Assembly: GCF_009729415.1 (NCBI RefSeq)
Contig: NZ_MPKW01000023.1
Span: 1-64,000 of the forward strand
Length of the DNA stretch: 64,000 bases
Origin: Mycolicibacterium sp. CBMA 234
GTDB taxonomy: Bacteria > Actinomycetota > Actinomycetes > Mycobacteriales > Mycobacteriaceae
Direction: 5' to 3'
Every line of letters begins with the position of its first letter. Positions within the stretch are counted from its first letter, which is position 1. The translations under genes and the position numbers were made by a program. Positions 51,081 to 59,796 of this stretch are shown one piece after another. The notes under the pieces are model-generated. The model saw only the letters and a list, made by a program, of their open reading frames with translations. It had not been told where the DNA came from and searched no databases.

Positions 51081-51164
51081 GTCCGGCACTAGTCCGGCCG
51101 CCCCGCTGCGGCCGGGGGGCACTATTGAGTTGTCAAGGTGCGCAACGTGTTCGGCAGTCGCCGG

Positions 51165-52403
51165 TCAGGCGGCTGCGTCGAGTCGCATGGTGCGGCGGTT
51201 GTGGGCCGGGATGGGTCGACGCTGACGGTCGACGCTGGTTGGTGGGATCAGCCACGGGTGCTTATCCAGGCCCATGACGACGTCCCAGCCGTCGTGGTGG
51301 ATGTTGGCGTGACACGCCGGGCATAGCAGGCAGCCGTTGCTCACGCTGGTTTCGCCGTCGTGGGTCCAGTGCACGATGTGGTGGGCATGGGTCCGTCCGG
51401 GGGGTGCCCCGCATTTGATGCAGCATTGATCGCGCAGGTACAGGGCTTTGCGTAGGTGGGCGGGGAACAGGCGTTTTTCCCGTCCCATGTCCAGCGGCAC
51501 CTGCTCGCCGTCCACGATCACCGTCGTGACCGTGGTGTCGCAGGTCAGCCGGTCCAAGGTCATGGCGCTGATCGACCCCATGAACTCCAACTCGGCCAGG
51601 TCCGGCGCGTCGGCGGGCACCGTCACCAGCAACTGGGTGCGCGGCGCCGACGCGATATCCCCGCCGCGGGCGGCGATATCCAACACCGCCTCCAGCGCAT
51701 CAGCCCGCCGCCGCGTGGCAGTGCGGGCATCGGGGGTGCAATTGGGTTCGGGCCGCGGCGCGGACAGTTCCTCCATGGCGGCAACGAACTTGGCCCCGAC
51801 TTCGGCATCCAGGTCTGCGCGGACCTGTAGTCGCCCGTCGCTGGTCACGTGGTGATCGACGGTGTTGATCGACCGGTCCTCCGCCGCCGGCAAACCACCG
51901 GTAGCGGCGGCGGCCCGGTTCCCCAACCGGCGGGCACGCTGACCGATCTCAGCAGGGGTAGCCCCGGAGAAGAACTGGCCCAACAGATCGCTGACCTGTC
52001 GGAACCGGTCCTCGTCGCTCACCGGATCGGGTGAGCGGGCCTGAATATGATTGATGCCCTTGACGATTGCGTCGACGTGCTCACCGGAGATCGCCCCATC
52101 GCCAGCGTGGGCGGCCAATGTCGGCAGCAACGGCAATGCGGCACCGACACGGACCAACCGCTCGGCGACTGTGGGCGCACACCCCAACGAGATCAACAGT
52201 TCCCGCAGCGTGCGCCCCTGTGAGGCTGCTACCCCCAACCGATCCAAGGCGCCGGTCACTACCGTCGCGAGATGATCAACGACATTCCGCAGTGCCAACA
52301 GACTTTGTATCGCCTCTAAGGCGTCATCCCCGGTGATGTCGTCCGGGACGATCAGGCCCCGGATGGTGCCGAGGCTGGTGGTGAGATCCTGCAAGATTCC
52401 CAT
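51165..52403 (-). CDS. DUF222/HNH endonuclease-type protein (13E12 repeat family)
   Basis: A 412-aa protein. The DUF222 region fills the first 300 residues; the C-terminal HNH domain has paired CxxC-type ligands (CCIKCGAPPGRTHAHHIVHW, then CLLCPACHANIHHDGW, about residues 315-365). Such proteins are abundant and repeated in mycobacteria (REP13E12). A perfect SOS box lies 12 bases upstream, and TACACT beside it gives a leaderless promoter, so induction by DNA damage is strongly predicted. Confidence 0.85.
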   Translation of the reverse strand: MGILQDLTTSLGTIRGLIVPDDITGDDALEAIQSLLALRNVVDHLATVVTGALDRLGVAASQGRTLRELLISLGCAPTVAERLVRVGAALPLLPTLAAHAGDGAISGEHVDAIVKGINHIQARSPDPVSDEDRFRQVSDLLGQFFSGATPAEIGQRARRLGNRAAAATGGLPAAEDRSINTVDHHVTSDGRLQVRADLDAEVGAKFVAAMEELSAPRPEPNCTPDARTATRRRADALEAVLDIAARGGDIASAPRTQLLVTVPADAPDLAELEFMGSISAMTLDRLTCDTTVTTVIVDGEQVPLDMGREKRLFPAHLRKALYLRDQCCIKCGAPPGRTHAHHIVHWTHDGETSVSNGCLLCPACHANIHHDGWDVVMGLDKHPWLIPPTSVDRQRRPIPAHNRRTMRLDAAA

Positions 52404-52408
52404 GTCTC

Positions 52409-52414
52409 AGTGTA
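52409..52414 (-). promoter_or_regulatory. -10 element of the HNH gene promoter
   Basis: On the minus strand TACACT directly follows the SOS box and ends five bases before ATG 52403. Confidence 0.55.
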
Positions 52415-52430
52415 TCGAACATATGTTCGA
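52415..52430. promoter_or_regulatory. LexA-binding SOS box
   Basis: TCGAACATATGTTCGA is a perfect 16-bp palindrome matching the mycobacterial SOS box TCGAAC-N4-GTTCGA at every fixed base. It lies directly upstream of the -10 element of the HNH/DUF222 gene. Confidence 0.92.
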
Positions 52431-52590
52431 ACAACAAGGGTGGATTCCCTGGGCGTCGTGTGTGGTTGCGACGCCACCTGCCTGTTGTGACCAGCGCAAA
52501 CAGAGTGGCCAAAGTTTCTTGTGTGGTAACGCCGAGCAGGATGGAAGCGCCGGCTCGCGACGGCAGCGGGCCGGCGCCGGCCCGAACCCG

Positions 52591-53256
52591 TCAGCTCTCG
52601 GCGGCAGCCTTACGCCGCTTGTACCACTCCCAGATCATCGGGGACACCGACGCCAGCACGATCGCGATGAAGATCGGCTCGAGGAGGCTCTGGATAATGG
52701 CGAACTGGCCGAGCCAGTAGCCGAGCAAGGTCAGCCCTACGCCCCAGACGACCGCGCCGAGGACCGTGTAGATGGCGAACACGGCGAAGTTCATTTTGGC
52801 GGCCCCGGCCGTCAGGGGGGCCAGGGTGCGCACGATGGGCACAAACCGGGCGATGACGATTGCGAACGGGCCACGCCGCTCGAAGAACGCATGAGCCTCG
52901 TCCAGATACTTCTGTTTGAGGAACCGCGCGTTCGGCTTGAACATCTCGACGCCGACGAACCGCCCGATGAAATACCCGACGAAGCCGCCAAAGACTGCTG
53001 CGATCGGGATGAACGCCAGTAGCTGCCAGAGTTTGAAGTTGGCCTCATGCATCGCCGCGTCGGCGGTACCGGCGGCCAACTTGGCGGCGAATAGGCCGGC
53101 GACGAAGAGCAGCGAGTCGCCGGGCAGTACGGGGAACAGAACGCCGGACTCGACGAATATGACCACCAGCAGCCCGATCAATGCCCAGGTGCCGAACATG
53201 CCGATTAGATGGCTCGGGTCAAGGATGCCCGGCATGGCGGAGATGGTGGTCGTCAT
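52591..53256 (-). CDS. DedA-family membrane protein (Rv0364-like)
   Basis: A 221-aa integral membrane protein. The DedA signature is present: FVESGVLFPVLPGDSLLFVAGLF near residues 35-57, then GGFVGYFIGRFVG and ARFVPIVRTLAPLTAGAAKMNFAVFAIYTVLGAVVW near 135-170. DedA proteins act in lipid-carrier flipping and membrane homeostasis. It is divergent from fba, as Rv0364 is from Rv0363c, so the neighbourhood is conserved. Confidence 0.9.
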   Translation of the reverse strand: MTTTISAMPGILDPSHLIGMFGTWALIGLLVVIFVESGVLFPVLPGDSLLFVAGLFAAKLAAGTADAAMHEANFKLWQLLAFIPIAAVFGGFVGYFIGRFVGVEMFKPNARFLKQKYLDEAHAFFERRGPFAIVIARFVPIVRTLAPLTAGAAKMNFAVFAIYTVLGAVVWGVGLTLLGYWLGQFAIIQSLLEPIFIAIVLASVSPMIWEWYKRRKAAAES

Positions 53257-53386
53257 GAGGCCCCAAGATACCGGGGTTTGCCGAACGTCCGGCCAACGGC
53301 CGCGTCGGGTGTCCCCGGGTGCCGCACTTCAGCTTCACGTGACTGACATACTGGCCCAGACTGCAGGTTCGCCGAGAGGAAAAGCC

Positions 53387-54427
53387 ATGCCCATCGCCAC
53401 GCCCGAGGTCTACGCCGAGATGCTGGCCCGTGCCAAGGAGCACTCGTTCGCGTTCCCGGCTATCAACTGCACGTCGTCGGAAACCATCAATGCGGCGATC
53501 AAGGGCTTCGCTGATGCGGGTAGCGACGGCATCATCCAGTTCTCCACTGGCGGTGCTGAATTCGGTTCGGGCCTGGGTATCAAGGACATGGTCATCGGTG
53601 CGGTCGCGCTGGCAGAGTTCGCACACATCGTCGCCGCCAGGTACGACATCACCGTCGCGCTGCACACCGACCACTGCCCCAAGGACAAGCTCGACACCTA
53701 CGTGCGCCCGCTGCTGGCCATCTCCGCCGAGCGCGTCGCCAAAGGTCTGAACCCGCTGTTCCAGTCGCACATGTGGGACGGCTCGGCCGTGCCGATCGAC
53801 GAGAACCTGCAGATCGCTCAGGAACTGCTGAAGCTGTCGTCGGCGGCCAAGATCATCCTCGAGGTCGAGATCGGTGTCGTCGGCGGCGAGGAAGACGGCG
53901 TCGTCGGCGCGATCGACGACAAGCTGTACACCACGCCCGAGGACTTCGAGAAGACCATCGATGCGCTGGGCTCCGGTGAGCACGGCAAGTACCTGCTGGC
54001 CGCGACGTTCGGCAATGTGCACGGCGTGTACAAGCCGGGCAACGTGAAGCTCAGGCCCGAGGTGCTGGCCGAGGGCCAGAAGGTCGCCAGCGCCAAGCTG
54101 GGTCTGCCGGAGGGCTCCAAGCCGTTCGACTTCGTGTTCCACGGTGGTTCAGGCTCGCTGAAGTCCGACATCGAGGACTCGCTCCGCTACGGCGTCGTCA
54201 AGATGAACGTCGACACCGATACTCAGTACGCCTTCACCCGCCCGGTGGCCGCGCACATGTTCACCAACTACGACGGGGTGCTGAAGGTCGACGGCGAGGT
54301 TGGAGACAAGAAGGTCTACGACCCGCGCACTTATATGAAGAAGGCTGAGGCGTCGATGACCCAGCGCGTCATCGAGGCGTGTACCGACCTGCACAGCACG
54401 GGCCGCAGCGTCTCCGCGGGGATGTAA
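53387..54427 (+). CDS. fba: Class II fructose-bisphosphate aldolase
   Basis: A 346-aa zinc-dependent aldolase of glycolysis and gluconeogenesis, like Rv0363c. AFPAINCTSSETINAAIKGF opens the barrel; VALHTDHCPKDKL carries zinc-binding His and the catalytic Asp; EVEIGVVGGEEDGV follows; FVFHGGSGSLKSDIEDSLRYGVVKMNVDTDTQYAFTR is the phosphate and zinc-binding end. The start is the ATG of MPIATPEVYAEML with a GAGAGGAAA ribosome binding site; the longer frame extends into dedA and is false. Confidence 0.95.
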   Translation: MPIATPEVYAEMLARAKEHSFAFPAINCTSSETINAAIKGFADAGSDGIIQFSTGGAEFGSGLGIKDMVIGAVALAEFAHIVAARYDITVALHTDHCPKDKLDTYVRPLLAISAERVAKGLNPLFQSHMWDGSAVPIDENLQIAQELLKLSSAAKIILEVEIGVVGGEEDGVVGAIDDKLYTTPEDFEKTIDALGSGEHGKYLLAATFGNVHGVYKPGNVKLRPEVLAEGQKVASAKLGLPEGSKPFDFVFHGGSGSLKSDIEDSLRYGVVKMNVDTDTQYAFTRPVAAHMFTNYDGVLKVDGEVGDKKVYDPRTYMKKAEASMTQRVIEACTDLHSTGRSVSAGM

Positions 54428-54448
54428 CCAAAGCCGCCCACTGGCCAG

Positions 54449-54898
54449 TTATGAGACGGAAATTGCGAAATTCTGTGTCGTAGCTGGCCATTCGGCGTTC
54501 ATGGCCGAGTGACCGCGGGTCAGCAACACCGTGCCCAGGACCGCGACCGCCGCGATGGCCGCGATTACCAGCACCAACGCGATGACCCAACCCCAGCTGC
54601 GTCGATCCTTTGCCGTCTTCGCGGTGCCCGGAATCTCTTGAGGTGAAGCCGGCGGCATCATCTCGGTCTCTGGGTCCGCCAGCGGGGCGAGGATCTGCGT
54701 CTTGCCGTCGAAGCTCGACGGCGCGGTGAAGCGCCGAACCGGGATGGTCGGGTCGGTGGCCGGGTCAGCGGGTTCGAAGATCTCGGTTGCTGCGGAGGCG
54801 TCTGCCTCGACGGCCCCGTCTGTCCGGGCCGTGCCCTGATCCGCGTCGCGACGGTTGTCCGGTCCCGTCGGGTTCGACATGGCGGCTGGGTTCGACAT
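54449..54898 (-). CDS. Rv0361-like single-pass membrane protein
   Basis: A 149-aa protein, convergent with fba. The first 100 residues are hydrophilic, acidic and low-complexity (TARTDGAVEADASAATEIFE), followed by a basic stretch, one membrane helix (WGWVIALVLVIAAIAAVAVLGTVLL, about 103-127) and a short outer tail. No catalytic domain. M. tuberculosis Rv0361 occupies the same position but is longer, so this may be a shorter ortholog. ATG 54898 is preceded by GGGAGGA; ATG 54880 is an alternative. Confidence 0.65.
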   Translation of the reverse strand: MSNPAAMSNPTGPDNRRDADQGTARTDGAVEADASAATEIFEPADPATDPTIPVRRFTAPSSFDGKTQILAPLADPETEMMPPASPQEIPGTAKTAKDRRSWGWVIALVLVIAAIAAVAVLGTVLLTRGHSAMNAEWPATTQNFAISVS

Positions 54899-55031
54899 GG
54901 GGGTAGTTGTCCTCCCGATCAGGTTCGCGCACTGGGGCCGACGAGCCCTCGAAGGCCGCGGCGTCCTGCCGTGAAGCTTAATCTCCCGCCTGCGGTATCT
55001 CTGCGATCGGCTGCACGGCACAATGGCGGCC

Positions 55032-55445
55032 ATGACGCGAATGGGTGATCTGCTGGGTCCTGAGCCGGTGTTGCTGCCTGCTAACCACGAGGCTGAGGAC
55101 GACCTGGACGCCGGCAAAGACGCGAAGGAAGTTGCCGCCGCACATCCGTCGGCGTCGGTGGCGTGGGCGGCGCTGGCAGAGGGGTCGCTGGCTGAGGGGC
55201 AACCGGTCACCGCGTACGCCTACGCCCGCACTGGCTACCACCGCGGGCTGGACGCATTGCGCCGCAACGGTTGGAAGGGTTTCGGGCCGGTGCCGTTCGC
55301 GCACGAGCCGAACCAGGGTTTCCTGCGGTGTGTCGCGGCGCTGGCTCGCGCTGCCGAGTCGATCGGCGAGCACGACGAGTACCTGCGCTGCCTGGACCTG
55401 CTCGAGGACTGCGATCCGGCGGCCCGCGGCGAGCTGGGTCTCTAG
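55032..55445 (+). CDS. DUF3151-family protein (Rv0360c-like)
   Basis: A 137-aa protein of the actinobacterial DUF3151 family. Core: AAAHPSASVAWAALAEGSLAEGQPVTAYAYARTGYHRGLDALRRNGWKG and PNQGFLRCVAALARAAESIGEHDEYLRCLDLLEDCDPAA, an all-helical, TPR-like arrangement. The function is unknown. ATG 55023 is also possible; 55032 fits the family N-terminus MTRMGDLLGPEP better. Its stop codon is directly followed by the stop of the convergent CDF gene. Confidence 0.82.
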   Translation: MTRMGDLLGPEPVLLPANHEAEDDLDAGKDAKEVAAAHPSASVAWAALAEGSLAEGQPVTAYAYARTGYHRGLDALRRNGWKGFGPVPFAHEPNQGFLRCVAALARAAESIGEHDEYLRCLDLLEDCDPAARGELGL

Positions 55446-56336
55446 CTAGTCCATCTCGCAGTGGCAGTCGCCGCTGGCCGGCGGCTCCACCTGAACGGTG
55501 GCGTGGTCCAGTCCGCGGGCGGACAGCACGGCGCGCGCTGATTCGAGTACCTGTGCTGCGTCCGCGGCGGACGTCAGGTGCGCGGTGGCCATGTCCTTGC
55601 CGGGCACCAGCGTCCAGACGTGCAGGTCGTGGACGTCGGTGACGCCGTCGAGGGCGGCCAGCGCGGTGCGCAGCTCGTCGACGTCGATGTGGCTGGGCGA
55701 GGACTCGGACAGGATGCGCAGCGCGGCGCGGGCCAGCGCGATGGCGCGCGGCAGCACCCACAGCGCAACCAGGACCGCGACGACGACGTCGGCGTAGGGC
55801 CAGCCGGTCGTGACGGTGACGATGCCCGCGATCAGGACGCCGAAGCTGCCGACGGTGTCGGCGACGACCTCCATGTAGGCGCCTTTGACCGCGAGGCTGC
55901 TGTCGGCGTCCGAGCGCAGCAGCAGCACGACGACCAGATTGGCCAGCAGCCCCGCGAGAGCGACGACGATCATCGGCACACCGGGGATCTGCGGCGCGTC
56001 ACCGAGACGTTCGACGGCCTCGTAGAGGATGAACGCCGCGACGCCCATCAGCAGCACCGCGTTGGCGACGGCGGTGAACACCTCGGCCCGGTGCCAGCCG
56101 TACGTGCGGGCGGCTGACGTCGACCCGCGGCGGGCGAGCAGGACCGCGCCCAGGCCCATGAACATCGCGACCAGGTCGGTCAGCATGTGCCCGGCGTCGG
56201 CCAGCAGCGCGATCGAGTTGATCGTCAGCGCGGTCGTCAGTTCGATGACGAAGAAGACGCTGAGTACGGCCGCGGCAATGATCATGCGGCTGGCGCGCGT
56301 ATTCGCGCCATGGTTGTGGTCGTGTCCGGCACCCAT
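55446..56336 (-). CDS. CDF-family divalent cation exporter
   Basis: A 296-aa cation diffusion facilitator with a His-rich N-terminus (GAGHDHNHG), six membrane helices, and a cytoplasmic C-terminal domain (SHIDVDELRTALAALDGVTDVHDLHVWTLVPG). The metal site in helix 2 is HMLTD (HxxxD); in helix 5 it is EVVAD (ExxxD) rather than the HxxxD of classical zinc exporters. ATG 56336 is chosen because TATATT at 56343-56348 ends six bases before it. A palindrome overlaps that promoter region. Confidence 0.88.
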   Translation of the reverse strand: MGAGHDHNHGANTRASRMIIAAAVLSVFFVIELTTALTINSIALLADAGHMLTDLVAMFMGLGAVLLARRGSTSAARTYGWHRAEVFTAVANAVLLMGVAAFILYEAVERLGDAPQIPGVPMIVVALAGLLANLVVVLLLRSDADSSLAVKGAYMEVVADTVGSFGVLIAGIVTVTTGWPYADVVVAVLVALWVLPRAIALARAALRILSESSPSHIDVDELRTALAALDGVTDVHDLHVWTLVPGKDMATAHLTSAADAAQVLESARAVLSARGLDHATVQVEPPASGDCHCEMD

Positions 56337-56345
56337 GTCAGCAAT

Positions 56346-56365
56346 ATATGCAGAACTACGCATAT
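56346..56365. promoter_or_regulatory. Palindrome in the CDF gene promoter
   Basis: ATATGC and GCATAT are perfect inverted half-sites around eight bases, overlapping the -10 element of the CDF gene. This resembles ArsR/SmtB-type metal-sensor operators, but no such regulator gene is adjacent. Confidence 0.5.
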
Positions 56366-56391
56366 GTCGCAAGCCCTGCGCCTGCGGGGTG

Positions 56392-57165
56392 CTACCAGGC
56401 GGACCAGAAACGGGTGAGCGCGCTGCCGATCATCGCCAGCCGAGGCGGCACCCCGGCCAGGCTGACGGCGGAGTAGACCAGGTTGAAGAACAGCCGGTTC
56501 AGCTCCGGCACGATCAGCAGCAGCATCAGCACCAGGAAGCCCCACTGTCGGGCCGGCAGCAGCGCGCGCTGGGTATCGGGGCTCAGGTGCGGTTCGAGGG
56601 CGCCGTAGCCGTCCAGTCCGGGAATTGGCAGCAGGTTCAAGAACAGCGCGGTTACCTGCAGGAACCCCAGGAACGCGACGCCGGACCAGAACACGCCGTG
56701 GTTGGCGTCGAACATCGTCGCGGTCAGCGCCAGCAGGACCACCGCCAACACCAGGTTCGCGAACGGACCCGCCAGGCTGACCATGGTGCGCCGCCGGGGC
56801 GTCATGTACTCGGTGCGCACGTACACCGCGCCGCCCGGCAGGCCGATGCCACCGAGTGCGATGAACAGCGCCGGCAGGCCCAGCGACAGCAGCGGGTTGG
56901 CGTACTTCAGCGGGTTCAGCGTCAGGTAGCCGCGAATCTCCACGTCGCGGTCCCCGAAGCGCCAGGCGGTGTAGGCGTGGCCGAATTCGTGAAGGCACAG
57001 CGAGACCGTCCAGCCCGCGATGACGAACACGAAGACACCGACGTACGCCAGTGGCGGGACTTCGGATCCGACGGACCAGGCCACGGCGCCACCGCCCACG
57101 GTCAGGGCCACGATGGCCCAGAACAGGGGACTGGGGCGGACGCCGTGCCGCAGCGGCATACTCAT
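56392..57165 (-). CDS. Site-2-protease-type (M50) zinc metalloprotease, Rv0359-like
   Basis: A 257-aa integral membrane protein with the zinc-binding HEFGH motif (in SLCLHEFGHAYTAWRFG, near residue 60) and a second motif LLPIPGLDGYGALEPHL near 180 supplying the third ligand. Several other hydrophobic segments are visible. Such proteases cleave within membranes. The ATG at 57165 (MSMPLRHG) gives a length close to Rv0359. It is followed closely by the CDF gene on the same strand. Confidence 0.86.
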   Translation of the reverse strand: MSMPLRHGVRPSPLFWAIVALTVGGGAVAWSVGSEVPPLAYVGVFVFVIAGWTVSLCLHEFGHAYTAWRFGDRDVEIRGYLTLNPLKYANPLLSLGLPALFIALGGIGLPGGAVYVRTEYMTPRRRTMVSLAGPFANLVLAVVLLALTATMFDANHGVFWSGVAFLGFLQVTALFLNLLPIPGLDGYGALEPHLSPDTQRALLPARQWGFLVLMLLLIVPELNRLFFNLVYSAVSLAGVPPRLAMIGSALTRFWSAW

Positions 57166-57175
57166 GCCAGAAAAA

Positions 57176-57817
57176 CTAGCCGACGCGCAGCCAACCTTGG
57201 ATGTGGCGATAGAACGCGGAGCGCCGGGCCGGGCGCGCGGCCGCCACGCCGTCGCGCTCAATCAAAACTCCGGTGCTGCCGAGTTGCACCGCGCGGCCCG
57301 CCACCCAGCTTCGCGGGCCGGCCCCGAGCGACCGCGCGCGCAACCCCGGCATGCCGGGCAGTGGCTCGATCAGCACGCCCGTGGACTCGCCGTCGAACAG
57401 CACGGTGTCGTCGACGACGGCCTCGCCGGTGATGGCCTGGGCGCCCGACGGCAGCCAGCGCGCGGACTGGACGATCACCGCGCCGGTCTCGTCACGGATC
57501 AGTGGAACTCGTTGGGCGACACCAGCTCTGGCGCGACGGGCGGCGCCCAAACTGGCACGGATTCCCGGCGGCACGAAGCCGACTTCGACGTCGAGCCGGT
57601 CGTCGCGCAGCAGCCGGGCGAGGGTGGCGGACAGGTCCGCATGGCCACCGACGACGACCACCCGGACGACCCCGTCGGGGATCGTCAGCTCACTCGGAGA
57701 CGGCACTGTGACGGCCGTCAAATCCGCCAGCGGGCGGGGCATCCGGCGGTCGCCGAAGAGGAGTACCACGGCGGCCTCGGGACCCCTGCCGGACACTTCT
57801 CTGGCGGTCAAGGCCAT
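57176..57817 (-). CDS. Conserved hypothetical protein (Rv0358-like)
   Basis: A 213-aa protein resembling Rv0358. Segments include GPEAAVVLLFGDRRMPRPLADLTAVTVPS, GVVRVVVVGGHADLSATLARLLRDDRLDVEVGFVP and a C-terminal RSAFYRHIQGWLRVG. The middle resembles a nucleotide- or lipid-kinase-like beta-alpha layout but I see no diagnostic motif. The start is uncertain: ATG 57817 fits the family length; GTG 57859 is an alternative. It lies between purA (divergent) and the M50 protease. Confidence 0.7.
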   Translation of the reverse strand: MALTAREVSGRGPEAAVVLLFGDRRMPRPLADLTAVTVPSPSELTIPDGVVRVVVVGGHADLSATLARLLRDDRLDVEVGFVPPGIRASLGAARRARAGVAQRVPLIRDETGAVIVQSARWLPSGAQAITGEAVVDDTVLFDGESTGVLIEPLPGMPGLRARSLGAGPRSWVAGRAVQLGSTGVLIERDGVAAARPARRSAFYRHIQGWLRVG

Positions 57818-57892
57818 TCCTCTCGTCGTGCTGGGATAAGGTTGCTCACCGGCTGCCACTGTATTCAGGCAGGTAATGCGGGAGGCAAAACG

Positions 57893-59182
57893 ATGCCGGC
57901 AATCGTGCTCATTGGAGCCCAGTGGGGTGACGAGGGCAAAGGAAAGGCCACCGATCTACTCGGTGGACGTGTGCAATGGGTGGTTCGCTACCAAGGCGGC
58001 AACAACGCCGGGCACACGGTGGTACTGCCCACGGGCGAGAACTTCGCTCTTCACCTCATCCCATCGGGCATCTTGACGCCCGGGGTCACCAACGTCATTG
58101 GCAATGGCGTCGTGGTGGACCCAGGGGTGCTGCTGACTGAGCTGTCGGGGCTCGAGGACCGCGGCGTGGACACCACGAAGCTGATGATCTCGGCCGACGC
58201 TCATCTGCTGATGCCGTACCACGTGGCCATCGACAAGGTCACCGAGCGATACGCCGGCAGCAAGAAGATCGGCACCACCGGCCGCGGCATCGGTCCTTGC
58301 TACGAGGACAAGATCGCCCGCATCGGTATCCGCGCGGCCGACGTGCTCGACGAGACGCTGCTGGCCGCCAAGGTTGAGGCCGCCCTGGAACTCAAGAACC
58401 AGGTGCTGGTCAAGATCTACAACCGCAAGGCGCTCGATCCGGCCGAGGTGGTCGAGAACCTGCTGGTGCAGGCCGACGGCTTCAAGCACCGCATCGCCGA
58501 CGCTCGGCTGCTGCTCAACGAAGCGCTCGAACGTGGCGAGACGGTCCTGTTGGAGGGCTCGCAGGGCACTCTGCTGGACGTCGACCACGGCACCTACCCG
58601 TTCGTGACGTCGTCCAACCCGACGGCGGGCGGCGCGGCCGTCGGCTCGGGCATCGGCCCGACCCGGATCACCACGGTGCTGGGCATCCTCAAGGCGTACA
58701 CCACGCGCGTGGGTTCGGGTCCCTTCCCGACGGAGCTGTTCGACGACCACGGTGCCTACCTGGCCAAGACCGGCGGCGAGGTCGGCGTGACCACCGGCCG
58801 CGCCCGGCGCTGCGGCTGGTTCGACGCTGTCATCGCCCGCTACGCCACCCGGGTCAACGGCATCACCGACTACTTCCTCACCAAGCTCGACGTGCTGTCC
58901 AGCCTGGAGACGGTGCCGGTATGCGTCGGCTACACCATCGACGGCAAGCGCATCAACGAGATGCCGATGACGCAGGCCGACATCACCCGTGCCGAGCCCA
59001 TCTACGAAGAACTGCCAGGCTGGTGGGAGGACATCTCCGACGCCCGCGAGTTCGGCGATCTGCCTGCCAAGGCCCGCGACTACGTGCTGCGCCTGGAAGA
59101 GCTCGCGGGGGCCCACATGTCGTGCATCGGTGTCGGTCCGGGCCGGGAGCAGACGATCGTCCGCCGGGACATCTTGGCGTGA
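57893..59182 (+). CDS. purA: Adenylosuccinate synthetase
   Basis: A 429-aa enzyme of purine synthesis that joins IMP and aspartate using GTP. GDEGKGK at residues 12-18 with catalytic D13 and NNAGHTV with the catalytic His near 41 are present, as are GTTGRGIGPCYEDK near 128, EGSQGTLLDVDHGTYPFVTSSNPTAGG near 220 and the C-terminal base-binding region. The ATG follows GGGAGG. It is coupled by a GTGA overlap to the thioesterase gene, as with Rv0357c/Rv0356c. Confidence 0.96.
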   Translation: MPAIVLIGAQWGDEGKGKATDLLGGRVQWVVRYQGGNNAGHTVVLPTGENFALHLIPSGILTPGVTNVIGNGVVVDPGVLLTELSGLEDRGVDTTKLMISADAHLLMPYHVAIDKVTERYAGSKKIGTTGRGIGPCYEDKIARIGIRAADVLDETLLAAKVEAALELKNQVLVKIYNRKALDPAEVVENLLVQADGFKHRIADARLLLNEALERGETVLLEGSQGTLLDVDHGTYPFVTSSNPTAGGAAVGSGIGPTRITTVLGILKAYTTRVGSGPFPTELFDDHGAYLAKTGGEVGVTTGRARRCGWFDAVIARYATRVNGITDYFLTKLDVLSSLETVPVCVGYTIDGKRINEMPMTQADITRAEPIYEELPGWWEDISDAREFGDLPAKARDYVLRLEELAGAHMSCIGVGPGREQTIVRRDILA

Positions 59183-59796
59183 CGGAAGGTTTCATCGACC
59201 AGCACGGCGGCTTCCCGCAATTCGAGGTTGCCGAGCCTGGCCCGGGCTTCGGCCGTTTCCTCGCGGGCATGCGGCGGCTGCAGGACTTGGCTGTCTCGGC
59301 CAATCCGGACAGCGACACCTGGGACGACGCCGCCGACCGAGTCGAGGAACTGGTCAAGCTGCTGGGGCCATTCGAGGCTCCGGAAGGCGTGGGCCCGGCC
59401 ATTCGGGTGCCATCGCTGCCGGGCGCCGGCAGTCTGCTGATGCCGCCGTGGAAGGTCACGAAGTTCTCACCTGAGGGTGTCGAACTCGAGGTCACGTTCA
59501 GCCGGTACCACGTCGGCGGCAACTACGCGGTGCACGGCGGTGTCCTGCCGCTGCTGTTCGACCAGGCTTTCGGCATGCTGATCCACGCCGTCAATCGGCC
59601 GATGAGCCGCACGGCGTTCCTGCATGTCGACTACCGCAAGGTCACCCCGATCGACACGGTGCTGACCGCGAAGGCCCGCGTCACCGAGGTCGAGGGCCGT
59701 AAGACGTTCGTCGCGGCCGAATTGTTCGATGCCGAAGGCAATCTGCTGGCCGAGGCCAACGGCCTGATGGTCAGCCTGCTGCCCGGCCAGCCTTAG
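59179..59796 (+). CDS. PaaI-like hotdog thioesterase (Rv0356c-like)
   Basis: A 205-aa protein. An N-terminal helical region of about 90 residues is followed by a hotdog fold with GGNYAVHGGVLPLLFDQAFGMLIHAV (about 111-136), where the HGG-type loop and helix bind the acyl-CoA thioester, and LHVDYRKVTPIDTVLTAKARV. The PaaI/YbgC type hydrolyses acyl-CoAs. The GTG overlaps the purA stop. It abuts the convergent lysin-like gene with no intergenic base. Confidence 0.83.
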   Translation: MTEGFIDQHGGFPQFEVAEPGPGFGRFLAGMRRLQDLAVSANPDSDTWDDAADRVEELVKLLGPFEAPEGVGPAIRVPSLPGAGSLLMPPWKVTKFSPEGVELEVTFSRYHVGGNYAVHGGVLPLLFDQAFGMLIHAVNRPMSRTAFLHVDYRKVTPIDTVLTAKARVTEVEGRKTFVAAELFDAEGNLLAEANGLMVSLLPGQP

